Origin: Stieleria maiorica
GTDB lineage: Bacteria > Planctomycetota > Planctomycetia > Pirellulales > Pirellulaceae
DNA length: 64,000 nt
Reading direction: 5' to 3'
NCBI RefSeq assembly: GCF_008035925.1
Contig: NZ_CP036264.1
Coordinates: 5,268,402-5,332,401, forward strand
This document shows positions 1-8,892 of the stretch, one piece after another. The position numbers were made by a program, and so were the translations under genes. The notes under the pieces are model-generated. The model did not search any database, had not been told where the DNA came from, and saw nothing but the letters and a program-made list of their open reading frames with translations. Position 1 is the first letter of the stretch. The number at the start of each line of letters is the position of its first letter.

Positions 1-87
1 GCGGCCGGGTTGGGCATCATCAATATTTTTCTGGGCCGAAAGTTCTCGACTTGGACGCCACAGCGGACCGAGATATCGAAATCGTAG
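1..87 (+). CDS. Possible 3' end of an upstream gene (partial)
   Basis: Frame 1 is open from the window edge to a TAG at 85-87 and reads as a short hydrophobic then basic tail (GLGIINIFLGRKFSTWTPQR near the end). It resembles the end of an envelope-polysaccharide gene, but 28 residues are too few to assign a family. The other two forward frames are also open here (stops at 111-113 and 137-139), so the true reading frame is uncertain. The context is an exopolysaccharide locus continuing downstream. Confidence 0.25.
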   Translation, partial: AAGLGIINIFLGRKFSTWTPQRTEISKS

Positions 88-139
88 CGGGAGCGAAGGG
101 GCCTATCCGATGAAGACACGGCAAACGGACGCCGATTGA

Positions 140-1336
140 ATGACGTATCACCAAGTTCTGCAACTTGTCTTGGCCTGCTGTGCGTTGGCGCTGGTGTACG
201 TGTACGCACTGTTTCCGATCGCGATGAGTGTGATCGGAAATCGGGCCGGCAAGCGCGAACGTCAACCGAGCGGCAACGGCAGCGAGTCGAGTTCCGAGCT
301 ACCGAGTGTCACGCTGGTGATCCCGGCACACAACGAGCAATCGGTCATCGAATCCAAGCTGGACAATTCGTTGAAGCTGGAATACCCGGACCAGCTTTTG
401 AGAATCATCGTCGCTTGTGACGGAGTGGATGACGCGACCGCTGATCTTGCGAAAGCCTACGAATCGGAACGGATTCGGGTGTTGGCCTTTCCCGTCCGCC
501 GCGGTAAGGCCAGCGTGATCAGCGATGCGGTTGCCGATGCCAACACCGAGCTGGTTTGTTTGTGCGACGCCAACGTGATGTTCGCTCCCGATGCGCTGCT
601 TAGAATGGTGAAGCACTTCATCCAGAAAGACGTCGGGGCGGTCAGCGGCGATGTCCGGCTGGACAGCGAAAAATCGAGTTTCGGTGCGGCAGAATCACTC
701 TATTATCGCATCGAGCGCAGCATTCATCGCGGCGAATCGCGAATCGGATCGATGATGGGTGTTGACGGAGGCATGTATGTCATCCGTCGAGAGTTGTTTG
801 AGTCGCTGGACGAGAATACGATCCTGGATGATTTTACGGTTTCCATGGGAGTGATTCGCAGCGGAAAACGAATCGTGTACGAACCGGCCGCGATCGCGAC
901 CGAGAGCGCGACCGAGGCTGCGACGACCGAATTCAATCGACGTGTTCGACTGAGCACCGGCGCGGCCCAAATCGTGTTGCGACGTCAGTTCCCGTCGATT
1001 TCACAACCCGTCGAACTGCTCACCTTTATTTCGCACAAACTGCTCCGTTGGCTTTCACCATTCATCATCCTGATTGCCATTGCGGCACTGTCGGTTTTGG
1101 CGATCTCCGATGGCTATTATCGGGCGATCGCATCGCTCTTGTTCGTGATAGGCATCTTGTCGATCATCGGCGCCGTTTCGGTCACGCTGCGACGTCTGAC
1201 GTTGTTTGCGGTGCCGTTCTATTTTTCGATGAGCCAGATCGCGATGGCATACGGGACATGCAAAGGAGTGTTCGGTCATCCCAACGCCCGGTGGCAACGG
1301 ACGGCTCGCGAAGTCAACAATGTTAGTCCGGAGTGA
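140..1336 (+). CDS. Membrane-bound family 2 glycosyltransferase
   Basis: This is a 398-residue processive-type GT-A glycosyltransferase that probably moves a sugar from a nucleotide donor onto a growing polysaccharide at the cytoplasmic membrane. An N-terminal hydrophobic segment (about residues 6-30) is followed by the GT2 core, which starts at PSVTLVIPAHNE (about residues 55-66). The core has the acidic motifs CDGVDD and LCDAN, a DDF acceptor-site motif and RRVRLSTG in place of the usual QxxRW. Three hydrophobic segments close the protein (about 300-390). The ATG directly follows a TGA in another frame. The next gene starts 3 nt after the stop, so the two are probably co-translated. The donor and the product polymer cannot be read from the sequence. 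Confidence 0.88.
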   Translation: MTYHQVLQLVLACCALALVYVYALFPIAMSVIGNRAGKRERQPSGNGSESSSELPSVTLVIPAHNEQSVIESKLDNSLKLEYPDQLLRIIVACDGVDDATADLAKAYESERIRVLAFPVRRGKASVISDAVADANTELVCLCDANVMFAPDALLRMVKHFIQKDVGAVSGDVRLDSEKSSFGAAESLYYRIERSIHRGESRIGSMMGVDGGMYVIRRELFESLDENTILDDFTVSMGVIRSGKRIVYEPAAIATESATEAATTEFNRRVRLSTGAAQIVLRRQFPSISQPVELLTFISHKLLRWLSPFIILIAIAALSVLAISDGYYRAIASLLFVIGILSIIGAVSVTLRRLTLFAVPFYFSMSQIAMAYGTCKGVFGHPNARWQRTAREVNNVSPE

Positions 1337-1339
1337 ATC

Positions 1340-2332
1340 GTGAACCCGCCCTCCGCCGAGCACAACGAGTTGCGATTGGTCGTCACGATTGATACCGAGG
1401 AGGAGGGTCTGTGGTCGGGCGACTATCCGTTAACCGGTGAAGTCACCAATATCCGAGGCGTACCGCGATTCCAGGAACTCTGCGATCGACATGGCGTGCG
1501 TCCAACCTATTTGATCGACGCACCGGTCGTCCAATCCGACGAGGCGGTGGGTATCTTGAGACCGATTCAAGATGACGATCGAGCGGAGATCGGGACGCAC
1601 GTTCACCCCTGGAATAATCCTCCGACGTCGGAAGAGCGTTCGCCAAGAAACTCTTACCTTTGCAATTTGCCCGAGCAACTGCAGCGAGAGAAAATTGCTT
1701 GGCTGACCGACATGATCGAATCACGTTTTGGGCGACGTCCGCGCTCGTTTCGTGCCGGCCGATACGGCCTGGACATTCATGGCGCACGGATCTTGCAAGA
1801 GTTGGGTTACCTGGTGGATTCTAGCGTGATTCCACTGACCGACTACACGCCGGCGGGCGGCCCTGATTTTCGCCGTGCACCGATGGCTCCCTATCACGTC
1901 GGCGGTGACGACTTGATCGAGCCGCATCGATCCGGCCAGTTGTACGAAGTCCCCGTCACCGTCGGGTTCACTCATCGGTGGTTCGAATTGGCCGGTTGGT
2001 TGCGTTCGCAGGCCCACCGCCCCTTGCTTCGTCGATTGCGAATGGTTGGAATTCTGGATCGGCTGGGCCTTGCGACCCGCGTGAAAATGAGCCCCGAGCA
2101 GAGCAATGCGAGGCAGATGATGCGATTGGCCCGATCCTATCAGCAGCGTGGCTACCCGATTCTGATGTTGATGTTTCACAGTTCGTCGTTGGTTCCGGGG
2201 TTCTCACCTTACGTGCGGAACGAACGCGATCTGGACGATTTCTACAACCGGCTGAACACGGTCTTTCACTATTGTCTTAACGACCTGGGCGCGCGAAACT
2301 CGACGTTAGTTGAGTGCGGTCCTGGACAATGA
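1340..2332 (+). CDS. Polysaccharide deacetylase (NodB-like, WalW-type)
   Basis: This is a 330-residue cytoplasmic-looking carbohydrate esterase with no signal peptide, starting at a GTG 3 nt after the glycosyltransferase stop. The beginning VVTIDTEEEG contains the metal-binding Asp of the NodB fold. GTHVHPW supplies the His motif, and FRAGRYGLD with the following helix is typical of the WalW-like subgroup found in exopolysaccharide loci. The family removes N- or O-acetyl groups from polysaccharides or their lipid-linked precursors. Its position between a glycosyltransferase and a ligase-like protein supports a role in tailoring an exported polymer. The substrate is unknown. Confidence 0.85.
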   Translation: MNPPSAEHNELRLVVTIDTEEEGLWSGDYPLTGEVTNIRGVPRFQELCDRHGVRPTYLIDAPVVQSDEAVGILRPIQDDDRAEIGTHVHPWNNPPTSEERSPRNSYLCNLPEQLQREKIAWLTDMIESRFGRRPRSFRAGRYGLDIHGARILQELGYLVDSSVIPLTDYTPAGGPDFRRAPMAPYHVGGDDLIEPHRSGQLYEVPVTVGFTHRWFELAGWLRSQAHRPLLRRLRMVGILDRLGLATRVKMSPEQSNARQMMRLARSYQQRGYPILMLMFHSSSLVPGFSPYVRNERDLDDFYNRLNTVFHYCLNDLGARNSTLVECGPGQ

Positions 2333-2348
2333 GGGAGTGGGAGACGGC

Positions 2349-3728
2349 ATGAAACGCATTGCGATGGCACGTGGTATTCACCTGGCGATCTTGGCGTTGT
2401 GTGTCGTCATGCTGCTTTACCAGGCGTCGATCCCTGCGGCGCATGAAGGCAGTGTGGGATGGGTTGAGGAAGGTTATCAGCCGCCGTGGGAGGCCATCCT
2501 GTTTGGTGCGGTCGCGTTTGGACTGGCGTCGCTGTCGTGTTGGTATCCGGCCAGTGGCATGGTCGCCATCACGCTCGTTACGTTCGGAATTCGCCGCTAC
2601 AGTGCGGAACTGGAATGGGCGTGGACCAGCGGATTTCAAACCGCGGTGGTCATCTTGTGCGGCGCGGGCATGTTGATCTCACCGCCGGTTCGCCAGCGAT
2701 TGCAAAACGCGTGGAATGGCAGGCACGTCTGGCCGCGAGTGGTGGCGGCAATGTTCCTGTGGAGTTTGCTTTGTGAGGGGATCGCCCGTTTGACCAGCGA
2801 CTCGGTACCGGGTCCGAAACATCACGTCCTGCGAATGATTGAATCGCTGGTCGTGTTACTGGCAGGCTATGCATTTTTCACCAACGTCCGATCGTTGCGA
2901 TGGATGGCTTCCGCTGCCGTCGCAGGACTTGCGTTGCTGTTGTTGCAAGTTCCGCAATTTGAAAATGCTTCCGATGTTGCGTTTGTGATGGCACCGATGG
3001 CCTGTTTGTTTGCCGGCCTGGCAATCTGCCAGCGCTGGCCGGCGATGATTCTGGTGTCCGCCCTGGCGGCTTGCTGCAGCCTGGTGTCGATCGCGACGGC
3101 AAACCGAGGAGCGAATGTCGGTCTGCTGGTCGGTTTAGCCTGTTTGCTGATCGCGAGTATGCGTACTGCCAAACGAGCTGCGGTTGTCATTTTGATGTTG
3201 GCTGTCGCAGGTCTGTTTGCATTTTCTTCACCGCTTCGGCCAAGGATTCAGCAGTGGATTGATGCCGGATGGGAGACGCCGACCCTGAAATCGCGTCTGG
3301 AATTTTGGGAAACCACGCTGCAGGCACCGGCCGGTCATCTTGTTTTCGGATCCGGCCCGGGGCGTGGTGGTCAGAACATGTCCCAGGAACTCGAGTTGTC
3401 TCGATGGAGAGCAACCCACAATAGCGTTTTGGAGATATTGGACGAACAGGGAATCATCGGCGCGGTCTTGTGGTTGTTGGTTTGGGGGCTCGCGTTGCTG
3501 GCCTGCTTTGGCGGCTTCCGCAGCGATGCACCATGGGTCAGTGGCGTTTCTTTGGCGGTGTTGGCCAGCTTGCTTGCGATGTTCGTCGGCGCGCTCGCAG
3601 TTTCGCGGCACGACGACATACGAATGTTTTGGTTGCTCGGACTCGCATTGGCTTTGGGTGCACTTCGCCGCAAGGGCGATGAGATAGAACCAAAACGAAA
3701 CCCGTCGGCGCACGTATCCAATGGCTGA
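2349..3728 (+). CDS. O-antigen ligase / polymerase-like membrane protein
   Basis: A polytopic membrane protein of about 459 residues with roughly ten or more hydrophobic segments. A large loop near residues 320-365 contains GSGPGRGGQN and RATHNSVLEIL, followed by EQGIIG, which matches the periplasmic loop of the Wzy_C/O-antigen ligase family. Such proteins polymerise or ligate lipid-linked glycans at the outer face of the inner membrane. I chose the ATG at 2349 because a purine-rich GGAGTGGGAG stretch precedes it. An in-frame TTG at 2310 would overlap the deacetylase by 23 nt. The stop overlaps the next gene by 8 nt, so translational coupling is likely. Confidence 0.78.
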   Translation: MKRIAMARGIHLAILALCVVMLLYQASIPAAHEGSVGWVEEGYQPPWEAILFGAVAFGLASLSCWYPASGMVAITLVTFGIRRYSAELEWAWTSGFQTAVVILCGAGMLISPPVRQRLQNAWNGRHVWPRVVAAMFLWSLLCEGIARLTSDSVPGPKHHVLRMIESLVVLLAGYAFFTNVRSLRWMASAAVAGLALLLLQVPQFENASDVAFVMAPMACLFAGLAICQRWPAMILVSALAACCSLVSIATANRGANVGLLVGLACLLIASMRTAKRAAVVILMLAVAGLFAFSSPLRPRIQQWIDAGWETPTLKSRLEFWETTLQAPAGHLVFGSGPGRGGQNMSQELELSRWRATHNSVLEILDEQGIIGAVLWLLVWGLALLACFGGFRSDAPWVSGVSLAVLASLLAMFVGALAVSRHDDIRMFWLLGLALALGALRRKGDEIEPKRNPSAHVSNG

Positions 3729-6258
3729 GTATCGAGCGGCGTACCGAGTCTTTGCAGTCTTGGCGGCGATCTCCGCGGCCGGAATGGTGATTGGTTCTTG
3801 GGCGCCGTTCGAGTTTCATGCCGCGGATTTTGATGTCGCATGGCAGCAGCTTTTGGCACCGCAATCGGGCCGGCTCTCAAGATCCGACTTTGTGGCGAAC
3901 GTGTTATTGGGAATGCCGCTTGGGTTTTGTCTGCTCGGAGCAACTCACCGACGGAAGGTACGGTGGGAAACCGCGGTGGCTAGAGTAGCGTTCGTACTTG
4001 CGATCTCGATCGCCATGAGCGTTGTTTGCGAACTCGGTCAATTCTGGTTCGGCCAACGTGTTCCGTCCCGTCGGGACTTGATTGCACAACTGATCGGGAC
4101 GATCGGCGCGATTGCGTTGTGGTTTGGGACTGGACCTCGGCTGTCGCAAATCCTGGGCAGACTGCAAACGGCGCCGTCGCGTCATGCACGATTCCAATCA
4201 CTTGTTGCGCTGGTGTCGGCCGGTGTTGTGGTCTGGTCACTGATGCCGTTCGCCGTCATCACGTCGCCAGTGGATCTTGCCCGAAAATGGGCCAAGGGAG
4301 GCATTCGGTTCGTGCCGCTGATTTCCGAAAACGCATCGATTCCGGCGTTGATCTATCAGGGTGTCGTGAGTATCGGTTTGGGAGTCCCACTCGGAATGTG
4401 GGCCGGAGGGTGGCTGATTTCTCGGTTCGAACGCCCCCTCAGCCTGGCCACACGCGCGCTCACAGCGCTCGCAATCGGATTCGGGATTGAACTGTTGCAG
4501 GTCTTCATCCACGGTCGCGTCGCGACGGCGACTGATGCATTGTTTGTGGCGGCAGGAGTCGTGATCGGGTTGCAGCTGGCCGTTGTTTACGAACGTCACG
4601 AGAATCAAACGTCGGCTTTGGCTTGGGAGAAGAAATGGATTAGCGACCCGGCGTTGTGGTGGTTTTTGGCAACGTGCTACTTCGTTGTGATCGCCGCGAT
4701 CTCTTGGTACCCGTATCAATTCACGCATGATTCGGACGAAATCCGCACCATCGTCTCCGATCTCAAGTCCAATCCGTTCGCAGACTACCGCGGATCCAAT
4801 CTGCGAGCGATCTTCAACATCGCGCGAACAGCAGTCTTGTCATCGATCCTTGGCGGATTGGTGGGGGTGGGTGCAAAAACCATCAGACATCGCACGGTGC
4901 AACGGCTAGCGAGCATTGTTGCAATCCTTGTGGTCGTTGTTGCCGCGGGTGTGATCGAGCTTGGACAAGCCTTTGAAGCCAATCATGTCGGAGCCGGATT
5001 CGGATTCTGCGCCCGTTTGCTGGGCGGAGTGGCAGGTTACCTGGTTGCCCGATCGGTCCTCGGTTCGTCACGGAGATTGCAAGACACAGCGAGCCAACGT
5101 CGCGAATTGTCGCCCCGCGGCGTCGATCCGGCCGCCAAAGCGGAATATCTACCTGGCATGGATGGTCTTCGGGCGATCGCGTGTCTGGCCGTGTTTGGCG
5201 TCCACTGGCAGCAACTCACTGGTGTCGATGGGAATGTCGGACCGTTTGACGTGGGGCTTCTGTTAACCAACGGCAATACGGGTGTTGCGGTGTTCATGAT
5301 CCTGAGCGGGATGCTGCTTTCGGTCCCGGTCTTGCGGAGTGCCCGACGCGGTTGGTCAGATCTTTCGTTGAAACAGTTTTTTTGGAAACGGGTGGGCAGG
5401 ATCCTGCCAATTTATTGGTGCTGCCTTGTGGGAATCGCCGTTCTCGGTGGCTACTACACCCACCCCAAGCATGTTGCCGATGTCATGCTCCATGCGGGAT
5501 TCATGCACAATTTTTTCTCTCAAACGCTATACAGCATCAGTGCCCCCTTTTGGGCTCTTGCCCCGATCATTCAGTTTTACTTTCTATTTGTGCTGATCAT
5601 CGCTTTCTTGCGTGCGATCAATCGCCCGACGGGGATTGTTTTGGTCGCGACCTTTGTCGTTCTCGGCGTTGTGTCTCAGGCTATTGTGACCGCATGCACG
5701 TTCGTCGAACCTTCGGACCAATGGAGCGCTGATTGGCTGGGGGCAAATGCCAAGTGTTTGCAGCACAGCCTTCCTGCCCACTTGATGATCTTCACTCTTG
5801 GTGTCGTCGCGGCTTGGATTCACGTGCGGAAAACTGCCACGGCTTCCTACATCGCGGACGTGCTGGTGGTTTGTTGCGGACTTTGCGTGCTGCTGTTTAG
5901 CGCCACGCAGTGGTTAAAACCACTGTACCTGCCGGGTGGACGTTATGGGTTTCCCTGGATTCCGGCGGCGTTGGCAATACTCGTTGTTGCCGTTCCACGT
6001 GGGGTCTGGGCCGCACGAGTGCTCGAAGCATTTCCGCTACGAAGATTGGGAAGGGTTTCCTACGGTTTCTACTTGATGCATCTTCCGATCATGAAGGGAA
6101 TCATCTTGGGGTTTCATCGAACATCGGTCAATGTCGTTGAGTTTCCACTTGCGTTTGCAATGCTGGCAATTTTGGTGGCGTACGTCGCGAGCGAACTTGC
6201 CTATCACTGGATCGAGCTGCCGACTCGAAAACGTCTATTGAGCAGCATGCGTCAATAA
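3721..6258 (+). CDS. VanZ-like / acyltransferase-3 fusion membrane protein
   Basis: An 845-residue, highly hydrophobic protein. The first ~460 residues contain VanZ-like segments: FVANVLLGMPLGF with CELGQFWFGQRVPSRRD (near 60-120), FGIELLQVFIHGR with TD, and a third GVIELGQ segment near 415. From about residue 478 an acyltransferase-3 (OafA/YrhL) domain begins at LPGMDGLRAIACLAVFGVHW. It continues through GNTGVAVFMILSGMLLS and FWKRVGRILPIYW, and ends near SYGFYLMHLPIM. Acyltransferase-3 proteins move O-acyl groups onto extracytoplasmic sugars; the VanZ portion has no established role. The gene overlaps the ligase-like gene by 8 nt, so it probably belongs to the same transcript and may acylate the polysaccharide. 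Confidence 0.85.
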   Translation: MAEYRAAYRVFAVLAAISAAGMVIGSWAPFEFHAADFDVAWQQLLAPQSGRLSRSDFVANVLLGMPLGFCLLGATHRRKVRWETAVARVAFVLAISIAMSVVCELGQFWFGQRVPSRRDLIAQLIGTIGAIALWFGTGPRLSQILGRLQTAPSRHARFQSLVALVSAGVVVWSLMPFAVITSPVDLARKWAKGGIRFVPLISENASIPALIYQGVVSIGLGVPLGMWAGGWLISRFERPLSLATRALTALAIGFGIELLQVFIHGRVATATDALFVAAGVVIGLQLAVVYERHENQTSALAWEKKWISDPALWWFLATCYFVVIAAISWYPYQFTHDSDEIRTIVSDLKSNPFADYRGSNLRAIFNIARTAVLSSILGGLVGVGAKTIRHRTVQRLASIVAILVVVVAAGVIELGQAFEANHVGAGFGFCARLLGGVAGYLVARSVLGSSRRLQDTASQRRELSPRGVDPAAKAEYLPGMDGLRAIACLAVFGVHWQQLTGVDGNVGPFDVGLLLTNGNTGVAVFMILSGMLLSVPVLRSARRGWSDLSLKQFFWKRVGRILPIYWCCLVGIAVLGGYYTHPKHVADVMLHAGFMHNFFSQTLYSISAPFWALAPIIQFYFLFVLIIAFLRAINRPTGIVLVATFVVLGVVSQAIVTACTFVEPSDQWSADWLGANAKCLQHSLPAHLMIFTLGVVAAWIHVRKTATASYIADVLVVCCGLCVLLFSATQWLKPLYLPGGRYGFPWIPAALAILVVAVPRGVWAARVLEAFPLRRLGRVSYGFYLMHLPIMKGIILGFHRTSVNVVEFPLAFAMLAILVAYVASELAYHWIELPTRKRLLSSMRQ

Positions 6259-6453
6259 CCGTTGGTACCCCCGCGGTCGATCGCTCAACGACACGCGGTT
6301 CAACTCGCTGAGTGACGGCTTCCCGTTTTCCAGAGAAACCAGACGCCCGCGCCCCAGACGAGGACCAACAGGATTCGACTTTGCACATCCGCAAACGGTA
6401 AGCTAGATTGAGACTGGCGGTGTCAAACCACGCAAATTGGGGGATTCCAGCAC

Positions 6454-7422
6454 GTGATTGTCAACCTTCAGAAACAGTCTTCAGTCGAACTACAGCAGCT
6501 GAAAGCCGAGATTGAACCTCTGGCAAAACCGAACGCCATGCGGTGGTTTCTGTGCATCGCGTTCGACTGGTTTTGGATCGTTGCCGCGTTCGTTGCGATG
6601 TGGCTGTTGATCGATGCGCCTCTGATCGTTTCGATCCCCGGATGGCTCGCGTGCCTGATTGTCATTGGTGCGCGGCAGCACGGGATCGGATTGATGGCGC
6701 ACGAAGGTGCACATCTGGCGGTTTCTTCGAACCGCCGCAGGAACGATCTGATCACCGGACTGTTCTCGTTTTGGTTTCTCGGGATTGCTTTGCGTCCCTA
6801 CCGAAGGTTCCACTTTTCACACCATCGCCACGTCGGAACGAAAGACGATCCAGAATTGAAGCACAAGCTTCACCCTTCGCCGTTTCTTCGTCATTGGAAA
6901 TTGCCGCTTCAACCGGTCAAAGATGCGGTCATTTGCGTCCTTGACTTGTTTGGCGGAGGGGTGCCACACTCGGCGTACGCGATTGGCGTCCTGATGGCAC
7001 CCAGGCGATTGATTGATTTCGTGATCCCGAAGCTTTATCAAGTGGCTTGGGTCATCGGGCTGTACTTTATGGGCTTATGGTGGGTCGCGTTGGTCTGGTT
7101 CTTGGCATTGGGAACAACCTTTTGGATGTCATTTCGAATTCGGATTTGGACCGAGCATGTTGTTGAACAAGGGGCAGACGACCCGACTCAACGAATCAGC
7201 GCAAAGTGGTGGCAACGCTTCTTGTTTCTTCCGCACCAGACGTGGTGCCACTGGGAACATCACTTTACTTGGGACGTCTTGCGTCAGCGCGTTCCGAGTT
7301 GGAATCTGGCGCATGCACGTGAGATCTTGAGCGGAGACGGATTCCCTCCGGTTCGGAGCTTGGAGAGCATGGTCAAATCGCTGCGCTCGGCTCCACCCTC
7401 GCTGGGCACGCTGACCGAGTAG
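6454..7422 (+). CDS. Membrane fatty acid desaturase family protein
   Basis: A 322-residue integral-membrane di-iron oxygenase of the fatty-acid desaturase superfamily. The histidine boxes are intact: HEGAH starting at residue 83, HFSHHRH at about 120-126, and HWEHH starting at about residue 266. They are separated by hydrophobic segments (about 30-75, 100-118, 185-230). The start is GTG after a purine-rich GGGGGATT stretch. The family desaturates or hydroxylates acyl chains or related hydrophobic substrates. The gene precedes the methyltransferase/ThiF pair but a ~400-nt gap separates them, so a shared transcript is not shown. The substrate is unknown. Confidence 0.87.
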   Translation: MIVNLQKQSSVELQQLKAEIEPLAKPNAMRWFLCIAFDWFWIVAAFVAMWLLIDAPLIVSIPGWLACLIVIGARQHGIGLMAHEGAHLAVSSNRRRNDLITGLFSFWFLGIALRPYRRFHFSHHRHVGTKDDPELKHKLHPSPFLRHWKLPLQPVKDAVICVLDLFGGGVPHSAYAIGVLMAPRRLIDFVIPKLYQVAWVIGLYFMGLWWVALVWFLALGTTFWMSFRIRIWTEHVVEQGADDPTQRISAKWWQRFLFLPHQTWCHWEHHFTWDVLRQRVPSWNLAHAREILSGDGFPPVRSLESMVKSLRSAPPSLGTLTE

Positions 7423-7825
7423 CGAAGCCGGGACCAAGGGGCGAGGCTGGACAACCTCCGGATCCACCCATCCACCACAATCGGCCCATCTTCCGCACTC
7501 GCCTCATTCTTCCTTGCCATTCTATCTGGAACGCCCGACAAAATGTCGGGCGACGGCGGTCAGGCCGATACCCTCGTACTTCGTCGGTTTCGCGTCGCCC
7601 CCAATGATGCCGCGGGCGGCTGAGCCGCGATACGAAGGGAGTTTCCTGCCGAACCCGACGACCGTTTTCAAAGTGGAAGATTCACTTTCGATTCTCTACG
7701 TGTTTTCCAGAAATCCATTTTTTTTCTTAACAATCGCCTATATTTCATCGATACGCATGCCTTTTCGCCCTCAATACAGATCGGTCGAGCGGCGTTTAAG
7801 TCAACACTCACACGGGACCAAATTC
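7423..7825. other. Intergenic region, 403 nt
   Basis: No gene is supported here, although the methyltransferase frame stays open upstream to 7514. It contains the perfect hairpin listed separately and an A/T-rich stretch at about 7715-7750 that could hold the promoter of the methyltransferase. No clear -35/-10 pair was identified. Confidence 0.5.
7532..7552. terminator. Perfect 9-bp hairpin, possible terminator
   Basis: CGCCCGACA, loop AAA, then TGTCGGGCG forms a perfect 9-bp stem 110 nt after the desaturase stop. There is no U-tract on either strand, so intrinsic termination is uncertain; it may instead be a palindromic repeat or protein-binding site. Confidence 0.3.
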
Positions 7826-8866
7826 ATGCATGCCACTTCGATTCTCAGCGATTTCGATAGATTGATGTTGATCGGCCAAGGCCATGCGGCGTTTCAGCTA
7901 CTTTGGGCTGGAGCCGAGCTGGACCTGTTTTCGAAACTATCGAAAACTCCTGGGCTAACCGTCGATCAAATCGCCAGCGAGTTGGATTTGAAAGCCCAGC
8001 CGGCGCGGATACTTCTGGTCGGCCTCACCGCGCTAGGACTTTTGAAAAAGCAGGGCGACGGATATTCAAACGCTGATGTCAGCGAAGAGCACCTGGTGCG
8101 TGACAAGGAGGACAACATCCTCGGCGTACTCGGTTGGCAGAATCACATTTGCTACCCAGGCCTCGCAGACTTCCTGCCATCGTTGAAGGAAGGAAAAAAC
8201 GTCGGGCTGCGTCATTTTCCGGGTGACGGCAACACGCTTTACCAACGTCTCCAGAACCATCCTGAAATCGAGAAGGTCTTCCAAGACGCAATGTCTAGCC
8301 TTTCTCGCCAGGCGAATCGAAAACTCGTCGATGTGGTCGACCTTACCGATTCTAAGCACTTGATGGACGTCGGCGGCGGCGACGGAACAAACGCGATTGC
8401 GTTTGCGAAAAAGTTTCCGCATCTCAATGTGACCGTCTTTGATTCCGACACGATCTGCGCCATCGCCCGCAAAAATATCGAGAGCGCCGGTTTGACCGAG
8501 CGGATTGACACGGTCGAAGGAAACATGTTTTCGACGCCCTATCCCGACGGGATTGACGCAATCATCTATTGCCACATGTTTACGATTTACACGCCGGAGA
8601 AGAACATCGAGATTCTGAAAAAGACGTACGATGCGCTTCCAGCCGGCGGAAAGGCGATCATTTTCAACATGATGGGGCATGACGACGAGAGCGGTCCAAT
8701 GAGTACGGCACTCGGATCACCCTACTTTTTGGCTATCGCAACCGGCGAGGGCATGCTGTACGCGTGGTCAGATTACGAAGCGTGGTTTCGGGAGGCTGGA
8801 TTCACGGGGTTGTCGCGAATTGACGGATTGCCGGTCGATCACGGCGTGTTCATCGCCAAGAAATAG
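7826..8866 (+). CDS. SAM-dependent O-methyltransferase-like protein (Methyltransf_2 type)
   Basis: A 346-residue protein with an N-terminal winged-helix/dimerisation region (about residues 15-100, including the DLFSKLSKTPGLTVDQIASEL stretch in part) and a C-terminal Rossmann methyltransferase domain. The SAM motif DVGGGDGTNA lies near residue 180. The layout matches small-molecule O-methyltransferases related to hydroxyneurosporene and acetylserotonin enzymes. The ATG at 7826 is preferred: the 104 in-frame residues upstream are low-complexity and fall in apparently non-coding DNA. The ThiF-like gene begins 26 nt downstream, which suggests an operon. The substrate is unknown. Confidence 0.85.
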   Translation: MHATSILSDFDRLMLIGQGHAAFQLLWAGAELDLFSKLSKTPGLTVDQIASELDLKAQPARILLVGLTALGLLKKQGDGYSNADVSEEHLVRDKEDNILGVLGWQNHICYPGLADFLPSLKEGKNVGLRHFPGDGNTLYQRLQNHPEIEKVFQDAMSSLSRQANRKLVDVVDLTDSKHLMDVGGGDGTNAIAFAKKFPHLNVTVFDSDTICAIARKNIESAGLTERIDTVEGNMFSTPYPDGIDAIIYCHMFTIYTPEKNIEILKKTYDALPAGGKAIIFNMMGHDDESGPMSTALGSPYFLAIATGEGMLYAWSDYEAWFREAGFTGLSRIDGLPVDHGVFIAKK

Positions 8867-8892
8867 GACGGAAGCTCACACACCGCTACGAC

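Noticed and set aside
2349..3728. Exosortase
   Set aside because: A PEP-CTERM protein in the window makes an exosortase attractive, but the large loop with RATHNSVLEIL fits the O-antigen ligase family, and I see no exosortase Cys/Arg/His pattern.
7514..7825. N-terminal extension of the methyltransferase
   Set aside because: The 104 extra residues contain no domain and overlap the hairpin and A/T-rich spacer; the family start fits the ATG at 7826.
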